DNA of 44,646 nucleotides, from positions 1 to 44,646 of IMG/VR virus record IMGVR_UViG_3300046373_000009; one strand, written 5' to 3'. The notes under the pieces were generated by a model. That model searched no databases, had not been told where the DNA came from, and worked only from the letters and a program-made list of their open reading frames with translations. The translations under genes and the position numbers were made by a program. Below, in pieces: positions 1 to 8,365 of this stretch. Position 1 is the first letter of the stretch. Every line of letters starts with the position of its first letter. Origin of the DNA: a virus.

Positions 1-127
1 AAACTACCCCGATTTGTTCGGACCCTCGGTAATCACGAACACCGAATTTCAAAAGCGGTTGAAAGAGACCCTGTCCTTGAAGGAACGATCGGACTCTTTG
101 ATCTGCAAAGTAAGCAGTATGGTTGGG
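1..127. repeat. Terminal overlap, left copy
   Basis: The first 127 bases are identical to positions 44520-44646. A perfect overlap of exactly 127 bases is what a de Bruijn assembler with k=127 leaves at the ends of a circular or circularly permuted molecule, so this is most simply an assembly overlap, not a biological terminal repeat. A true short direct terminal repeat cannot be excluded from sequence alone. Confidence 0.9.
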
Positions 128-483
128 AAGAATACCCCTTTCTTGAGTCAGTTCAAATCGCTGGCGTCAACTATGCTCATTATTTTGTCTCCGGTGTTGC
201 TGGCCGTCCAGTGCCTTCTGCTGCTGCTATTGTTGCTAAGAAGCTAGAGTCTTGTACTATGGGCCACGTACATACGTTTGACCATTGTGTGAAGGCCACA
301 GAATCCGGTCGTCGAATCCATGGCCTATTCTGTGGCGTTTTCCAAGACTACGATAGTGGTTATGCTGGCCCTGCTAATAAGATTTGGGATCGCGGTGTTG
401 CCATTAAGCACGGTGTCGAAAATGGTAACTACGATCTAGAGTGGGTGAGTCTTAAAAGGCTTAAGGAGATTTACGACAAGTGA
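1..483 (+). CDS. Calcineurin-like metallophosphoesterase, C-terminal part (gene continues from 44238)
   Basis: This is the second part of a 254-residue protein whose start lies at 44238; joining the ends at the 127-base overlap gives one open frame. Base 1 is the first base of a codon. This half carries the GNHE motif (residues 104-107), His154 and the GHVH motif (182-185), which with Asp17/His19 and Asp49 in the first half make the two-metal site of calcineurin-like phosphoesterases. The family includes nucleases and phosphatases. The replication neighbourhood (endonuclease I just upstream, small proteins and RNR downstream) suggests a role in DNA or nucleotide processing, but the substrate is unknown. 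The stop at 481-483 overlaps the next start (GTGA). Confidence 0.85.
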   Translation, partial: KLPRFVRTLGNHEHRISKAVERDPVLEGTIGLFDLQSKQYGWEEYPFLESVQIAGVNYAHYFVSGVAGRPVPSAAAIVAKKLESCTMGHVHTFDHCVKATESGRRIHGLFCGVFQDYDSGYAGPANKIWDRGVAIKHGVENGNYDLEWVSLKRLKEIYDK

Positions 484-650
484 GTTATCTGACACAAGAA
501 ACATTCTTCAAGGCCGTCTCAGACAAGCTAGAACCAACGGAACTTGTTGATCTACTTGGTTTGACGACCACTCAGATTGTCCAAAGGTTCCTTGATGAAG
601 TGATCGACAACCAAGCTGAGTTGGAGGATGTCCTAAAGTATGGTCGATAA
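480..650 (+). CDS. Small acidic phage protein (56 aa)
   Basis: A 56-residue frame starts with GTG at 480, overlapping the stop of the metallophosphoesterase (GTGA), and ends at 648-650 inside the start of the next gene. The overlaps at both ends and the unbroken run of tightly packed genes support it. The peptide is acidic and probably all-helical, with a Thr/Leu-rich middle and a Glu/Asp-rich C-terminal half. I do not recognise a family. Position in the operon suggests an accessory to DNA metabolism, which is inference. Confidence 0.6.
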   Translation: MSYLTQETFFKAVSDKLEPTELVDLLGLTTTQIVQRFLDEVIDNQAELEDVLKYGR

Positions 651-849
651 TCCGCTAACCGTGCAGGTTGGTGGCTCTCACTACAAAGACATGAAGATTC
701 AACCCGTTGAGTTCATCGTAGCCAACGGGTTGTCTTTTCTTGAGGGAAACGCCATCAAGTATATCTGTCGTCACAAAGTTAAGAATGGTCGCCAGGATAT
801 TGAGAAAGCAATTCACTACCTACAGATGATATTGGAGAACTATGAGTAA
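640..849 (+). CDS. DUF3310 family protein
   Basis: This 69-residue protein is nearly all one DUF3310 domain: a GGSHY motif near residues 11-15, then an aromatic/Pro stretch, a NAIKYICRH motif near 37-45 and a final helix. The domain is common in tailed phages, often beside nucleotide metabolism genes and sometimes annotated as a nucleotide kinase-like protein, though its biochemical role is not settled. A GGAGG lies upstream at about 622. Its stop (847-849) overlaps the RNR start in an ATGAGTAA arrangement, so translation of the two is probably coupled. Confidence 0.85.
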   Translation: MVDNPLTVQVGGSHYKDMKIQPVEFIVANGLSFLEGNAIKYICRHKVKNGRQDIEKAIHYLQMILENYE

Positions 850-2524
850 CTGGCGATCAAATGAGAATCCTGCTTTCCGAAGCCAGTTCTCAGAACACAT
901 CTTCAAGCAAAAGTATGCCCACGAAGGTGCAGAAACTTGGGATGAACTAAGTTCCACACTTATTCAAGAAGTCTGTGAAGACTATCTGAGTAAGGATGAG
1001 ATCAGTCAACTTACACGTTACATGCGTGATATGAAGTTCATTCCCGGCGGTCGCTATCTGTATTACGCCGGTAGGACTGCTAAGTACTACAACAACTGTT
1101 ATTTGCTACGAGCAGAAGAAGATACTAGAGAAGACTGGGCTAACCTGTCGTGGAAAGCCGAGTCGTGCCTAATGACTGGTGGTGGTATTGGTGCTGACTA
1201 CAGTCGATATCGTCCATCAGGAGCCTCTCTAAGCCGCACAGGCGGTACTGCTTCGGGGCCTATCCCTAAGATGCAGATGCTGAATGAAATCGGCCGTAGG
1301 GTGATGCAGGGCGGTTCTCGTAGGTCCGCCATCTACGCAAGTCTCAATTGGAAGCACGGAGATATTAATCATTTCCTTGAATCCAAGGATTGGCACAATC
1401 AACCGGTTGGGTCCACAGGCCTTACCTATTTTGACCTGAAGCAACAAGACTTCAATTTCCCCGCTTCGATGGACATGACCAACATCAGTGTGAACTACGA
1501 CACTGAATGGTTGACAAACTATTGGAAGACAGGTGAAGTTGGGGGCGTATTCAAGAAGAATGTCGAACAGGCCCTACGAACTGCCGAACCGGGCTTCTCG
1601 TTTAACTTTTTTGACAAAGAGAACGAAACTCTCCGTAACGCTTGTACAGAGGTGACAAGCGAAGACGACAGTGACGTGTGTAATCTCGGTTCAATTAATA
1701 TGGGTCGAGTGGATGACATGGATGAGTTTAATTCCATTGTTGAACTCGCCACTAAGTTTCTTTTGTGTGGCACCTTTAAGGCTCAACTCCCTTACGACAA
1801 AGTGTACAAGGTACGAGAAAAGAATCGACGTCTTGGTCTTGGCCTCATGGGAATGCACGAATGGCTGATCAAACGAGGATCATCTTATGAAGTCACCCCA
1901 GAGCTACACAAATGGCTTACTATATACCGAGGAACTTCGGATAAGATTGCAGCCCAGTTTGCTGACAGTCTTGGAGTTAATCAACCTGTTGCCAAGCGGG
2001 CCATCGCTCCAACGGGAACTATTGGAATCCTTGCGGGAACAACTACAGGTGTGGAGCCTCTCTTTGCCGTCGCCTACAAACGACGTTACCTTAAAGGAAC
2101 GCGTTGGCACTTCCAGACAGTGGTTGATGGATCAGCTCAAGAATTGATCAATTTGTATGGAGCTGACCCTGAGAAGATTGAGAGTGCAGTCGACCTCGCT
2201 GAAGACTACGAGAAGAGGATTAGGTTCCAAGCTGATGTTCAAGATTACGTCGATCAGTCAATCTCGTCTACCATTAATCTTCCTCAGTGGGGTAGTCGCC
2301 TCAATAATCCCGATACAGTGGGAGATTTTACTTCTACACTTGCTAAGTACGCTCACCGTCTTCGGGGCTTTACTTGCTATCCTGATGGTGCCCGTGGTGG
2401 TCAGCCTCTTACTTCTATTTCTTATCAAGAAGCTGTGGCAACTCTTGGAGAAGAATTTGAAGAACATGTGGAAACGCATGACATATGCGACATAACGGGC
2501 AAGGGTGGTTCGTGTGGGGTCTAA
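842..2524 (+). CDS. nrdJ: Adenosylcobalamin-dependent (class II) ribonucleotide reductase
   Basis: This 560-residue enzyme should reduce ribonucleotides to deoxyribonucleotides for phage DNA synthesis, using vitamin B12 to generate the thiyl radical. Visible landmarks are the first active-site Cys (C86 in NNCYL), the NxCxE signature at 266-270 (N266, C268, E270), the partner Cys in CNLGSIN (C280), a PTGTIG loop around residue 392 and a C-terminal Cys pair (C549, C558) that would shuttle electrons from thioredoxin. No separate small subunit or activase is present, which fits class II. Together with ThyX it gives the phage its own dNTP/dTMP supply. The 3' end overlaps an endonuclease VII-like gene by 20 bp. 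Confidence 0.93.
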   Translation: MSNWRSNENPAFRSQFSEHIFKQKYAHEGAETWDELSSTLIQEVCEDYLSKDEISQLTRYMRDMKFIPGGRYLYYAGRTAKYYNNCYLLRAEEDTREDWANLSWKAESCLMTGGGIGADYSRYRPSGASLSRTGGTASGPIPKMQMLNEIGRRVMQGGSRRSAIYASLNWKHGDINHFLESKDWHNQPVGSTGLTYFDLKQQDFNFPASMDMTNISVNYDTEWLTNYWKTGEVGGVFKKNVEQALRTAEPGFSFNFFDKENETLRNACTEVTSEDDSDVCNLGSINMGRVDDMDEFNSIVELATKFLLCGTFKAQLPYDKVYKVREKNRRLGLGLMGMHEWLIKRGSSYEVTPELHKWLTIYRGTSDKIAAQFADSLGVNQPVAKRAIAPTGTIGILAGTTTGVEPLFAVAYKRRYLKGTRWHFQTVVDGSAQELINLYGADPEKIESAVDLAEDYEKRIRFQADVQDYVDQSISSTINLPQWGSRLNNPDTVGDFTSTLAKYAHRLRGFTCYPDGARGGQPLTSISYQEAVATLGEEFEEHVETHDICDITGKGGSCGV

Positions 2525-2897
2525 GAAATACCCACAGATTACAGTCAATCAACGTAAAGATAAAAATGAATATCAAAGACAGTATCGTGAATTGAGCGGG
2601 AAAGTCTATCCACGAGATCACGAAAAAACACGAGAGGCTGCGTGGAAACGTCGATACGGAATTACACGCGAAGATTATAATCGCATGTTCTCTGACCAGA
2701 ATGGTTCCTGTAAGATATGTAAAACAACAGAAATTGGGCGTGGCCATACACATTTTCATGTAGATCACAATCATACTACAGGTAAAATCCGGGGCCTACT
2801 CTGTGATAAGTGTAACAGGGGTCTTGGTTATTTTGATGATCGATATGACTTGTTAAAAGATGCTTCTAGCTATCTTCAAGAGCATTTAGAAGTTTAA
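2505..2897 (+). CDS. Endonuclease VII / HNH-type nuclease, free-standing
   Basis: This 130-residue protein has the zinc-bound beta-beta-alpha nuclease core of the recombination endonuclease VII family: a CxxC pair at C69/C72, the HVDHNH catalytic stretch at 85-90 and a second CxxC at C100/C103, preceded by a basic N-terminal region likely to bind DNA. Such genes act as resolvases or as free-standing homing endonucleases. Its AT-rich codon use differs from RNR, and other nuclease genes are wedged into this genome, so homing is more likely. The GTG at 2505 gives a 20-bp overlap with RNR; a GTG at 2514 is an alternative. Confidence 0.8.
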   Translation: MVRVGSKKYPQITVNQRKDKNEYQRQYRELSGKVYPRDHEKTREAAWKRRYGITREDYNRMFSDQNGSCKICKTTEIGRGHTHFHVDHNHTTGKIRGLLCDKCNRGLGYFDDRYDLLKDASSYLQEHLEV

Positions 2898-3004
2898 TGG
2901 AACGCTGGAGATTTCAAATTGGTAGGTTGTTGATTAAATTGACAACTGGATATGGACTCAACACCGGTTGGTCCTTCTGTATTCATTACCTTTACAAAAA
3001 CTAG
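2897..3004 (+). CDS. Tiny basic protein (35 aa)
   Basis: ATG at 2897 overlaps the stop of the endonuclease gene (TAATG) and the frame closes at 3002-3004, just before the two-way terminator. The 35-residue product is basic and aromatic-rich (Trp, Tyr, Phe), with a hydrophobic middle too short and polar to call a membrane helix. Only the coupling overlap and position support it. It could be real or a chance frame. Confidence 0.35.
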   Translation: MERWRFQIGRLLIKLTTGYGLNTGWSFCIHYLYKN

Positions 3005-3014
3005 ACAAAAAGAA

Positions 3015-3055
3015 ACCCCGAGCGGCCCATCAAAAGGCTACTCGGGGTATTTTTA
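3015..3055. terminator. Bidirectional intrinsic terminator between converging operons
   Basis: The inverted repeat ACCCCGAG (3015-3022) / CTCGGGGT (3041-3048) is followed on the plus strand by ATTTTTATTT and on the minus strand by TTTCTTTTTG. It sits between the rightward operon ending at 3004 and the leftward late operon whose last stop is at 3053, so it can end both transcripts. Confidence 0.9.
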
Positions 3056-3574
3056 TTTGAACCACTTGGAGGTGGGTTTTGGAATATCTAATTTATCTAC
3101 TAGCGGGGATTGGTTGGGGTCTAGTGCTTTGGTGGGCTGTGGAACTGTTCCGTTCACCGAACTCGCCACGCCCCGCATCTTCTCAAATGTCCGACTCGCA
3201 GAAATTCCAAGCATTGCTAGAACGACTGGATAGATCGAGTCCCCCGGGAGGGCTGGTACATCTGTCACAACGTGAAATAGAGATGCTAGCCAACGTAATA
3301 GTGGTGCCGCCATCCACGTCCACCCAAGAGCTGTGGCGCACACCCAACCAATCGCTGGACGCCATCCAGCAACGAATAGGTTCGAACTCGACGCCTCAAC
3401 TTTATTTACTTCTATTTGACCTTGAAGCAACTGGGTGTCGCGAAGGTCTGCTCGGTCGGCAAGCTCGGCAAACTTATAATCTAGTTCTGCTTGAGCTTTC
3501 GGGTCGGGAAGCACTTGACGTACGACCCCACCAATCTCCCGAATGACGTCACCGAGTATTGGAATGGCCATCAT
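3053..3574 (-). CDS. Holin, 3TM/GTA-type
   Basis: The 173-residue product (start at the double ATG at 3574/3571 after GGGGA) has an amphipathic N-terminal helix, a charged central helix and then hydrophobic segments: the stretch around residues 80-110 containing GWRPAIGW, and a segment near 125-145. The RPAIGW-type motif before the first membrane segment is typical of the 3-TM holin family found in phages and gene transfer agents. It would form inner-membrane lesions that let the lysozyme (3841-4263) reach the wall. It is the last gene of the late operon and overlaps the preceding small membrane protein by 26 bp. Confidence 0.75.
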   Translation of the reverse strand: MMAIPILGDVIREIGGVVRQVLPDPKAQAELDYKFAELADRADLRDTQLLQGQIEVNKVEASSSNLFVAGWRPAIGWVCATALGWTWMAAPLLRWLASLFHVVTDVPALPGDSIYPVVLAMLGISASRTFEKMRGVASSVNGTVPQPTKALDPNQSPLVDKLDIPKPTSKWFK

Positions 3575-3809
3575 TATGATTCCCCGGAATGAAGTAACGT
3601 TCAAGCAGGTTTGTCAAGTGCTTGATCTGTTCTTGTAGACGGACTACTTCTAGCTTCGTTTCCCCGTAGCTTTTCACAGCACCTTCAAGGTTGTCGATAC
3701 GCCCAGAAGTAGACCCGATCTTCCCTTCGAGTCTAACCAACCATACGATTCCTGAAATGAGAAGTGGGAGTGAGATCGCCAGCAGGGCAATCCAGTTTGC
3801 AATAGTCAT
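3549..3809 (-). CDS. Small membrane / coiled-coil lysis protein
   Basis: I chose the ATG at 3809 because GGAG lies nine bases upstream; a TTG at 3824 would add five residues. The 86-residue product has one N-terminal membrane helix (about residues 5-25) followed by a heptad-like coiled coil rich in Glu, Arg and Leu (30-70). That layout resembles i-spanins and small lysis-cassette proteins. It lies between lysozyme and holin, so a part in lysis (spanin-like, or an accessory holin) is likely. No separate outer-membrane spanin lipoprotein was found. Confidence 0.6.
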   Translation of the reverse strand: MTIANWIALLAISLPLLISGIVWLVRLEGKIGSTSGRIDNLEGAVKSYGETKLEVVRLQEQIKHLTNLLERYFIPGNHNDGHSNTR

Positions 3810-3840
3810 GTCGCGTTGCTCCAACGCGGGTGAACTCGCT

Positions 3841-4263
3841 TCATCCCAACCTCATTAGTTCTGCCATTCTCTTGGCTCTTGCAGGGCTATCTTGTTTAGC
3901 CCACTTCGAATTGAGCATCCCCTTAGCGGCCCTTTCATATTGGCCGGTTCGGACTAGATCTAGGGTATTCTTGAAACCTAACAATCCCTTGGTCCCCAGC
4001 TGAAAAGCCATGGCCACGAGGACTTGTTGTCTAGTCACACTAAGGTCCTTGACCCAAGGTAGAGCCGCCTGGACTTCCATGACGAAGCGGGTGACGTCAT
4101 TATTGAGGAGATACATAATCTCGTCCTCACTAAGACGCCCACCCTTTCGTTTGTCAATCAGACGCCCAACCCCGATAGTCCAGAACCCTAGATGATCTTG
4201 ATACGCGTAAGGGACTTTACCCTCTTCGTGCACAAGCATGTCTAGGAATTCATCATCAGTCAT
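3841..4263 (-). CDS. Endolysin: T4-type lysozyme (glycoside hydrolase 24)
   Basis: This 140-residue muramidase cleaves peptidoglycan between N-acetylmuramic acid and N-acetylglucosamine. The catalytic triad of T4 lysozyme (E11, D20, T26) is present with identical spacing as E14, D23 and T29 (motifs EEG, YQD and WTIG). No signal peptide or anchor is visible, so export depends on a holin pore, which is encoded next door. The gene sits downstream of the tail-linked SGNH hydrolase in the late operon, so lysis would be timed with late gene expression. Confidence 0.93.
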   Translation of the reverse strand: MTDDEFLDMLVHEEGKVPYAYQDHLGFWTIGVGRLIDKRKGGRLSEDEIMYLLNNDVTRFVMEVQAALPWVKDLSVTRQQVLVAMAFQLGTKGLLGFKNTLDLVRTGQYERAAKGMLNSKWAKQDSPARAKRMAELMRLG

Positions 4264-4266
4264 ATT

Positions 4267-5709
4267 TTAACTCGGATAGGTGGATGGGATCGGCGTGATT
4301 TGGTTCATCGCCTGATGCCCGGCCGTGTTCGGGTGAAGCGTGTCCACCGTCAGCAACGGGTCCATCTGATAGATCGCGGATGGATCACGAAGCGCTTTGT
4401 CGTAGTCGAACACGCCGTAAATCCCGGCTGGAACCGCCCTGGCCCACGCATTGTACTGGTTGCGGTAAGTCTCCCCCGTGGACTGCACGACAGACCCAAT
4501 AGCGTGAGCCTTGGTCAGGGCTGCAACGGTTGTCGAATACGATCCCGGTGAGCCAGAGCTGACCGTCGAGGCCTGAACAAGCTCCTCGGCCGCGACAGTC
4601 GGATCAAGAGTGATGAACCGGCCAAGCGAGGTATCTGGAACCACAGGGCCTTGGGTGGTGATTGTGGTGTCGCCGATGTTGGCGGTTGCCGTCAAAGTCG
4701 ATCGGGAGAAATAGCCCGTCACCCCGCTGTTCATGCGCTGGGAGATCGTCCCGAGGTAGACCTTGGGAATGCCGTACGCCTTCAGAATGTTGACGATCGT
4801 GAAGATATTGGCTTCGACAGTCGCGGGGTTTTGTACGCCAGCGAAATCGTTGTTACCAACTGTCACGACCGCGTAGTCAGGAACCCAGCCAGAACCCAGA
4901 TCAAAGCGGGTGTAGACACCATTAGCCGAGGTCGTGAAATTGGACGTGGTGTAGCCGGAATACCCAGCGGTCGCGATGGGCGAGCCGGTCGCCATGCCAA
5001 CCCGCTGATGCCAAAGCTGATCGCCGCGCACCGGAATGCTGGTGGTGCTGTTGCCGACCGAGATGCTGTCGCCGATGACGATTCCTACCGGCGTATTGGT
5101 CTCGGTGGTGAACTCGTACTCGATGACGCGGTCAAGATGTGAGGTCCCGGTGGCGACCACGTTGGCAGGGTTGCCGGTCGTGCCGACTAAGGCGAACCCG
5201 CCATTGTTGATCACCGCCTGTTCGATGTACTGCGAACCGCTGGCGATCGTGCCGCCGTTTGAGGTCGTGAAGGCCTGGCTGAGCAGATAGGTCGTGCCTG
5301 CTTGAAACTGGCTACCGGCGTCAGTGATCCACCCGCTAGTGTAAAGCGCGCCCGCCGTTCCTAGGGACGCGCCGGCAAGCACATTGACCGGAGCCGAAGC
5401 GAAAGCAGCCACGACAGCGCCCGTGGAGCTGATGCTAGCCGGGCCGATGTACAGGTCAGATAGGACAACATCGGCCGTTCCAAGCGTCGCCGAAAACGGA
5501 ACCCAATTGCGAACGCGGATGCGCCAGCGCGTGGTCGTGACGGGAAGCTGAAGGGCGAAGCGCTCAAGCTTGTTCGTAACCGTCGTCGTGGCACTAGAGG
5601 TTGGCGCTGAGATGGCTAGAAACGCCCGTTTGGTGCGCTTTATTACCCCTCCAGCAGCAGAGATACCAGCAGAGGTCAACACAGACGGCGGAATAGAAGG
5701 GGTTGTCAT
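4267..5709 (-). CDS. Virion-associated SGNH/GDSL hydrolase
   Basis: The 480-residue protein has a beta-rich N-terminal half (about 1-205) that probably attaches to the virion, then an SGNH esterase domain: block I GDSIS at 213-217 (nucleophile S215), a Gly in block II near 250, block III GNND at 285-288, and block V DTLH at 456-459 (D456, H459). SGNH enzymes deacylate sugars or lipids; on a phage tail this usually means trimming O-acetyl or acyl groups from capsule, LPS or exopolysaccharide during adsorption. The gene is clearly more GC-rich than its neighbours, suggesting recent gain. Confidence 0.85.
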   Translation of the reverse strand: MTTPSIPPSVLTSAGISAAGGVIKRTKRAFLAISAPTSSATTTVTNKLERFALQLPVTTTRWRIRVRNWVPFSATLGTADVVLSDLYIGPASISSTGAVVAAFASAPVNVLAGASLGTAGALYTSGWITDAGSQFQAGTTYLLSQAFTTSNGGTIASGSQYIEQAVINNGGFALVGTTGNPANVVATGTSHLDRVIEYEFTTETNTPVGIVIGDSISVGNSTTSIPVRGDQLWHQRVGMATGSPIATAGYSGYTTSNFTTSANGVYTRFDLGSGWVPDYAVVTVGNNDFAGVQNPATVEANIFTIVNILKAYGIPKVYLGTISQRMNSGVTGYFSRSTLTATANIGDTTITTQGPVVPDTSLGRFITLDPTVAAEELVQASTVSSGSPGSYSTTVAALTKAHAIGSVVQSTGETYRNQYNAWARAVPAGIYGVFDYDKALRDPSAIYQMDPLLTVDTLHPNTAGHQAMNQITPIPSTYPS

Positions 5710-6021
5710 TTAATTTCCTACGACAAGAACATTGACCTGCGCTCCAACTACGGCCGTTGTTGCAGAGCTTAGGAGATCGCTACTAAGAACAGTAATCGAG
5801 GACCTTGTTCGTATTTGAACAGTGAAACCACTCGTTGTCGAAGAAGTAATCTTAAACAACTGTGTTTCCGTGGTATTAGCGATCACAGGTTGGATTGTTG
5901 GGGTGGTAACAAAAGACCTCGTGTAGACTACAGTATAATTACCACTTGCGTCTGTGGTGCCACTATAGTTTTCTACACGCTTAGGATCAGCAATGAGTGC
6001 GGGTACCCAAGGTATCGCCAT
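5710..6021 (-). CDS. Small beta-rich virion protein (103 aa)
   Basis: A 103-residue protein made mostly of alternating Thr/Ser/Val strands, beginning with a short Trp/Pro segment and ending in a hydrophobic VNVLVVGN-type tail. Small proteins of this style are common beside tail or head-decoration genes. It follows immediately after the 122-residue protein and stops one base before the hydrolase start, so it is part of the same translation-coupled late block. I cannot name a family. Confidence 0.6.
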   Translation of the reverse strand: MAIPWVPALIADPKRVENYSGTTDASGNYTVVYTRSFVTTPTIQPVIANTTETQLFKITSSTTSGFTVQIRTRSSITVLSSDLLSSATTAVVGAQVNVLVVGN

Positions 6022-6026
6022 CCCGA

Positions 6027-6395
6027 CTAGTTACCAGCGATGTAAAGTACGTCCGATGCCGTACCGATAATGTAAATTACATTAGTGTTAGTGACACCAA
6101 AGCTAATCGACTGACCTGCCAGAAGCTTGTAGCCAGTTCCAGAACCATCGTCTGTAGTCGTCACAGAAGCACCACCAATAAAGATCGGACCTGTGTTAGT
6201 CGACTTAGCCGTCAAGACAACACCATTGGCCAGCGACTGAGCTGTAAGGGCAACTGCGGATGCTGTGACAGCTTGCTGATCGGTGTAGATCGTGGCCGGG
6301 TTGTTGTTCGGATTTGTGGTAGGATCAGAACCTCCACTAGAACCAACGACGACAACCGGCCGTGCAATCGTACCTTCATAAGTTGGCATTGTCAT
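6027..6395 (-). CDS. Small Thr/Ala-rich virion protein (122 aa)
   Basis: A 122-residue, beta-rich protein with a Gly/Ser/Asn/Pro linker near residues 18-35 and repeating Thr/Gly/Val strands after it. It closes with a motif (VIYIIGTAS..VLYIAGN) typical of small phage proteins that trimerise or decorate virions. ATG at 6395 or at 6389 could be the start. It lies between the large ejection-type protein and a similar 103-residue protein; the two may work as a pair. Function is inferred from position only. Confidence 0.6.
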   Translation of the reverse strand: MTMPTYEGTIARPVVVVGSSGGSDPTTNPNNNPATIYTDQQAVTASAVALTAQSLANGVVLTAKSTNTGPIFIGGASVTTTDDGSGTGYKLLAGQSISFGVTNTNVIYIIGTASDVLYIAGN

Positions 6396-6397
6396 AG

Positions 6398-8365
6398 TTA
6401 TTGATTTTCCATATTAGCTGCATTTTGAGCAGCGACGATACGAGCTTGGGTAACGATCTTAGTGGCTTTAGCCGGACCGTATTTGGTAGTCAAAGCACGA
6501 AGAACATTCTTAGTCTGAGCAGGATCAACAGCAATCGTGGCAATCAACTCGGCTTCTTTGTCAGACATCCCTAGACCACGAGCCCACAGTTTAAGACTAC
6601 TGACGACAGCCGCAGCGGGTCTGCCAGTCATCACAGCCCCACCGATGGCAAGCATGTCACCACCAGCTTGAGCCGCTTCAGACACGGCGTCCTGTTCTGC
6701 GATACTGGACTGAGCTCCAAAGCGACGAGGGCTGACTTGTTGCAGATTCCTCAGTCGTTCCAGTTCAAGTCGGCTAGCCTCAGCCAAAGCCTCAGCCCGA
6801 TCATCACCAGCAAACTGCCCAATACGACGTTTAACAGCCGGAGCTTCAAAGCGTTCAGCAACACCCGGAGCGGACCCAATACCCTGACCCAGACGGTTCT
6901 TGAGCATTTGGCTCAGGACTTGGCGACTAGGTTCGAGTTGTTCAGGTGTGAGGCCTTGAACAGCATTTGTGATGTCTGTGTCGCTACCCAGCTTGAAAGC
7001 ATTAGGAGCTTCCTCAGCTGCCCCGATCTGACGAGACTGTTGACGATAGACGTCGCGAGCTTCACCAAGTCCGGGCACGTTGTCCAGATAACTGTTGATG
7101 ACCTTACGACGATCACTAACAGCGCCAGCCATAGATGGATTGGCATTCTCACCCTTCATCAGGTTCTCGGCCTTTTGACGCATAGCAATTTGAATGCGAT
7201 CAAGGACAGAGGCACGAATAGGTGGAGTCTCCCGAGGACTACCGACACCAAAGTAATCTTGGTTAGTCGGAAGTTGACTACGGGATAGACGAGTTGTCGA
7301 GGAATACTCTGGATCAGACCTAGCGTTCAAAAGTGGATCAACAACTGGAGATTGGACTTCTTTAACGGAAGTGTTAGGTCGCAACGTTGGTGTCGATTGT
7401 TGCATCTCACGTTGAAGTGTTTCTAGACCCCGAACATTAGGATCGCCCATACGTTCTTGGGCAACACCAAATGCATCATCAATAGCTGAACGACCACTAT
7501 TGGATTTCAAAGCATTGACGACTTCAGCCGGGACAGACAACTCTTCAGCATAGGGACCCGCGTAGGTTTCCTCTGCTGTCGCTCTGCGAATCTTCTTGAG
7601 GTCCTTAACAACAGGTTCAAGTTCACGAGGATCAGCGTGAATTGTACGGCTGACTTGAGCGTCCATTCGATCAGGGAACTGCCTGCGAGCCGTGTCCACA
7701 GCTGTCTGTACAGTTTGACGGGCTGGGGTTTGACGTGCAGCCGCAGCAGCAACCCGACCGTGGCTGGCTTCGTCGAGAACATCGAGCGGCGTAGGTTCGA
7801 TACCAACAGCCTCAAATTCATTCTTACGACGAACAACGTCGGCAACATTCTGACGACGGGTCAAACGTTTGATGGCTTGTTCGACATCGGTCAGTTTACG
7901 GATTTGAGCTTGTGGAACTTGAGGACCACGAAGACCGACACCAGTCTTACTAGGCATCAATGTTCCAAGGGCACCTTGAATTTGCCCACTCAACGTATCG
8001 GCAGCCTCGTTACCCTGAGGTTGTTGGACACCAGTCTTAGACATTAGATCAGTCTTGTAAACCGGTACGCCCGCTTTGACAGCAGCCTGAGCAAGGGGCT
8101 TAGTGACGATGTTGCTGAGACCTGTGATGGGGCTCGTAGCGGCCTCTAGGAAGTCAAACCCACGACCTTCCTTCATCTGTTGCTTGACATCAAAAGCCTT
8201 ACGAACAGGCTCCATGAAGTTCTCAACAGGATTAGTGAACTTGACGGGTTTTAGATCACTGGCCTTAAGGCTCTGAGACGCCAGATAACCGTCAATCTCT
8301 TGTTCACTAGCGCCTCCGTCAACCATGCGGCGGACGTTACGACGAGCCTTTTCGATGTCAGCCAT
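6398..8365 (-). CDS. Large internal virion / DNA ejection protein
   Basis: A 655-residue, Ala/Arg/Gln-rich, largely helical protein with no enzymatic motif that I can see. It begins with a basic helix (residues 1-20), has a Gly/Ala-rich hydrophobic segment near 575-600 able to enter a membrane, and ends in a basic helical tail. It is the largest of three consecutive genes placed downstream of the gp10-like hub, the position of the P22 ejection proteins. It is therefore the best candidate for the pilot protein that passes into the cell ahead of the DNA. Confidence 0.65.
   Translation of the reverse strand: MADIEKARRNVRRMVDGGASEQEIDGYLASQSLKASDLKPVKFTNPVENFMEPVRKAFDVKQQMKEGRGFDFLEAATSPITGLSNIVTKPLAQAAVKAGVPVYKTDLMSKTGVQQPQGNEAADTLSGQIQGALGTLMPSKTGVGLRGPQVPQAQIRKLTDVEQAIKRLTRRQNVADVVRRKNEFEAVGIEPTPLDVLDEASHGRVAAAAARQTPARQTVQTAVDTARRQFPDRMDAQVSRTIHADPRELEPVVKDLKKIRRATAEETYAGPYAEELSVPAEVVNALKSNSGRSAIDDAFGVAQERMGDPNVRGLETLQREMQQSTPTLRPNTSVKEVQSPVVDPLLNARSDPEYSSTTRLSRSQLPTNQDYFGVGSPRETPPIRASVLDRIQIAMRQKAENLMKGENANPSMAGAVSDRRKVINSYLDNVPGLGEARDVYRQQSRQIGAAEEAPNAFKLGSDTDITNAVQGLTPEQLEPSRQVLSQMLKNRLGQGIGSAPGVAERFEAPAVKRRIGQFAGDDRAEALAEASRLELERLRNLQQVSPRRFGAQSSIAEQDAVSEAAQAGGDMLAIGGAVMTGRPAAAVVSSLKLWARGLGMSDKEAELIATIAVDPAQTKNVLRALTTKYGPAKATKIVTQARIVAAQNAANMENQ

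Noticed and set aside
14-247. 77-residue frame at the left end
   Set aside because: It is out of frame with the metallophosphoesterase, whose motifs occupy the same DNA once the ends are joined.
2938-2966. Promoter with TTGACA near 2940
   Set aside because: No -10 box at a suitable distance, and it lies just before a terminator.
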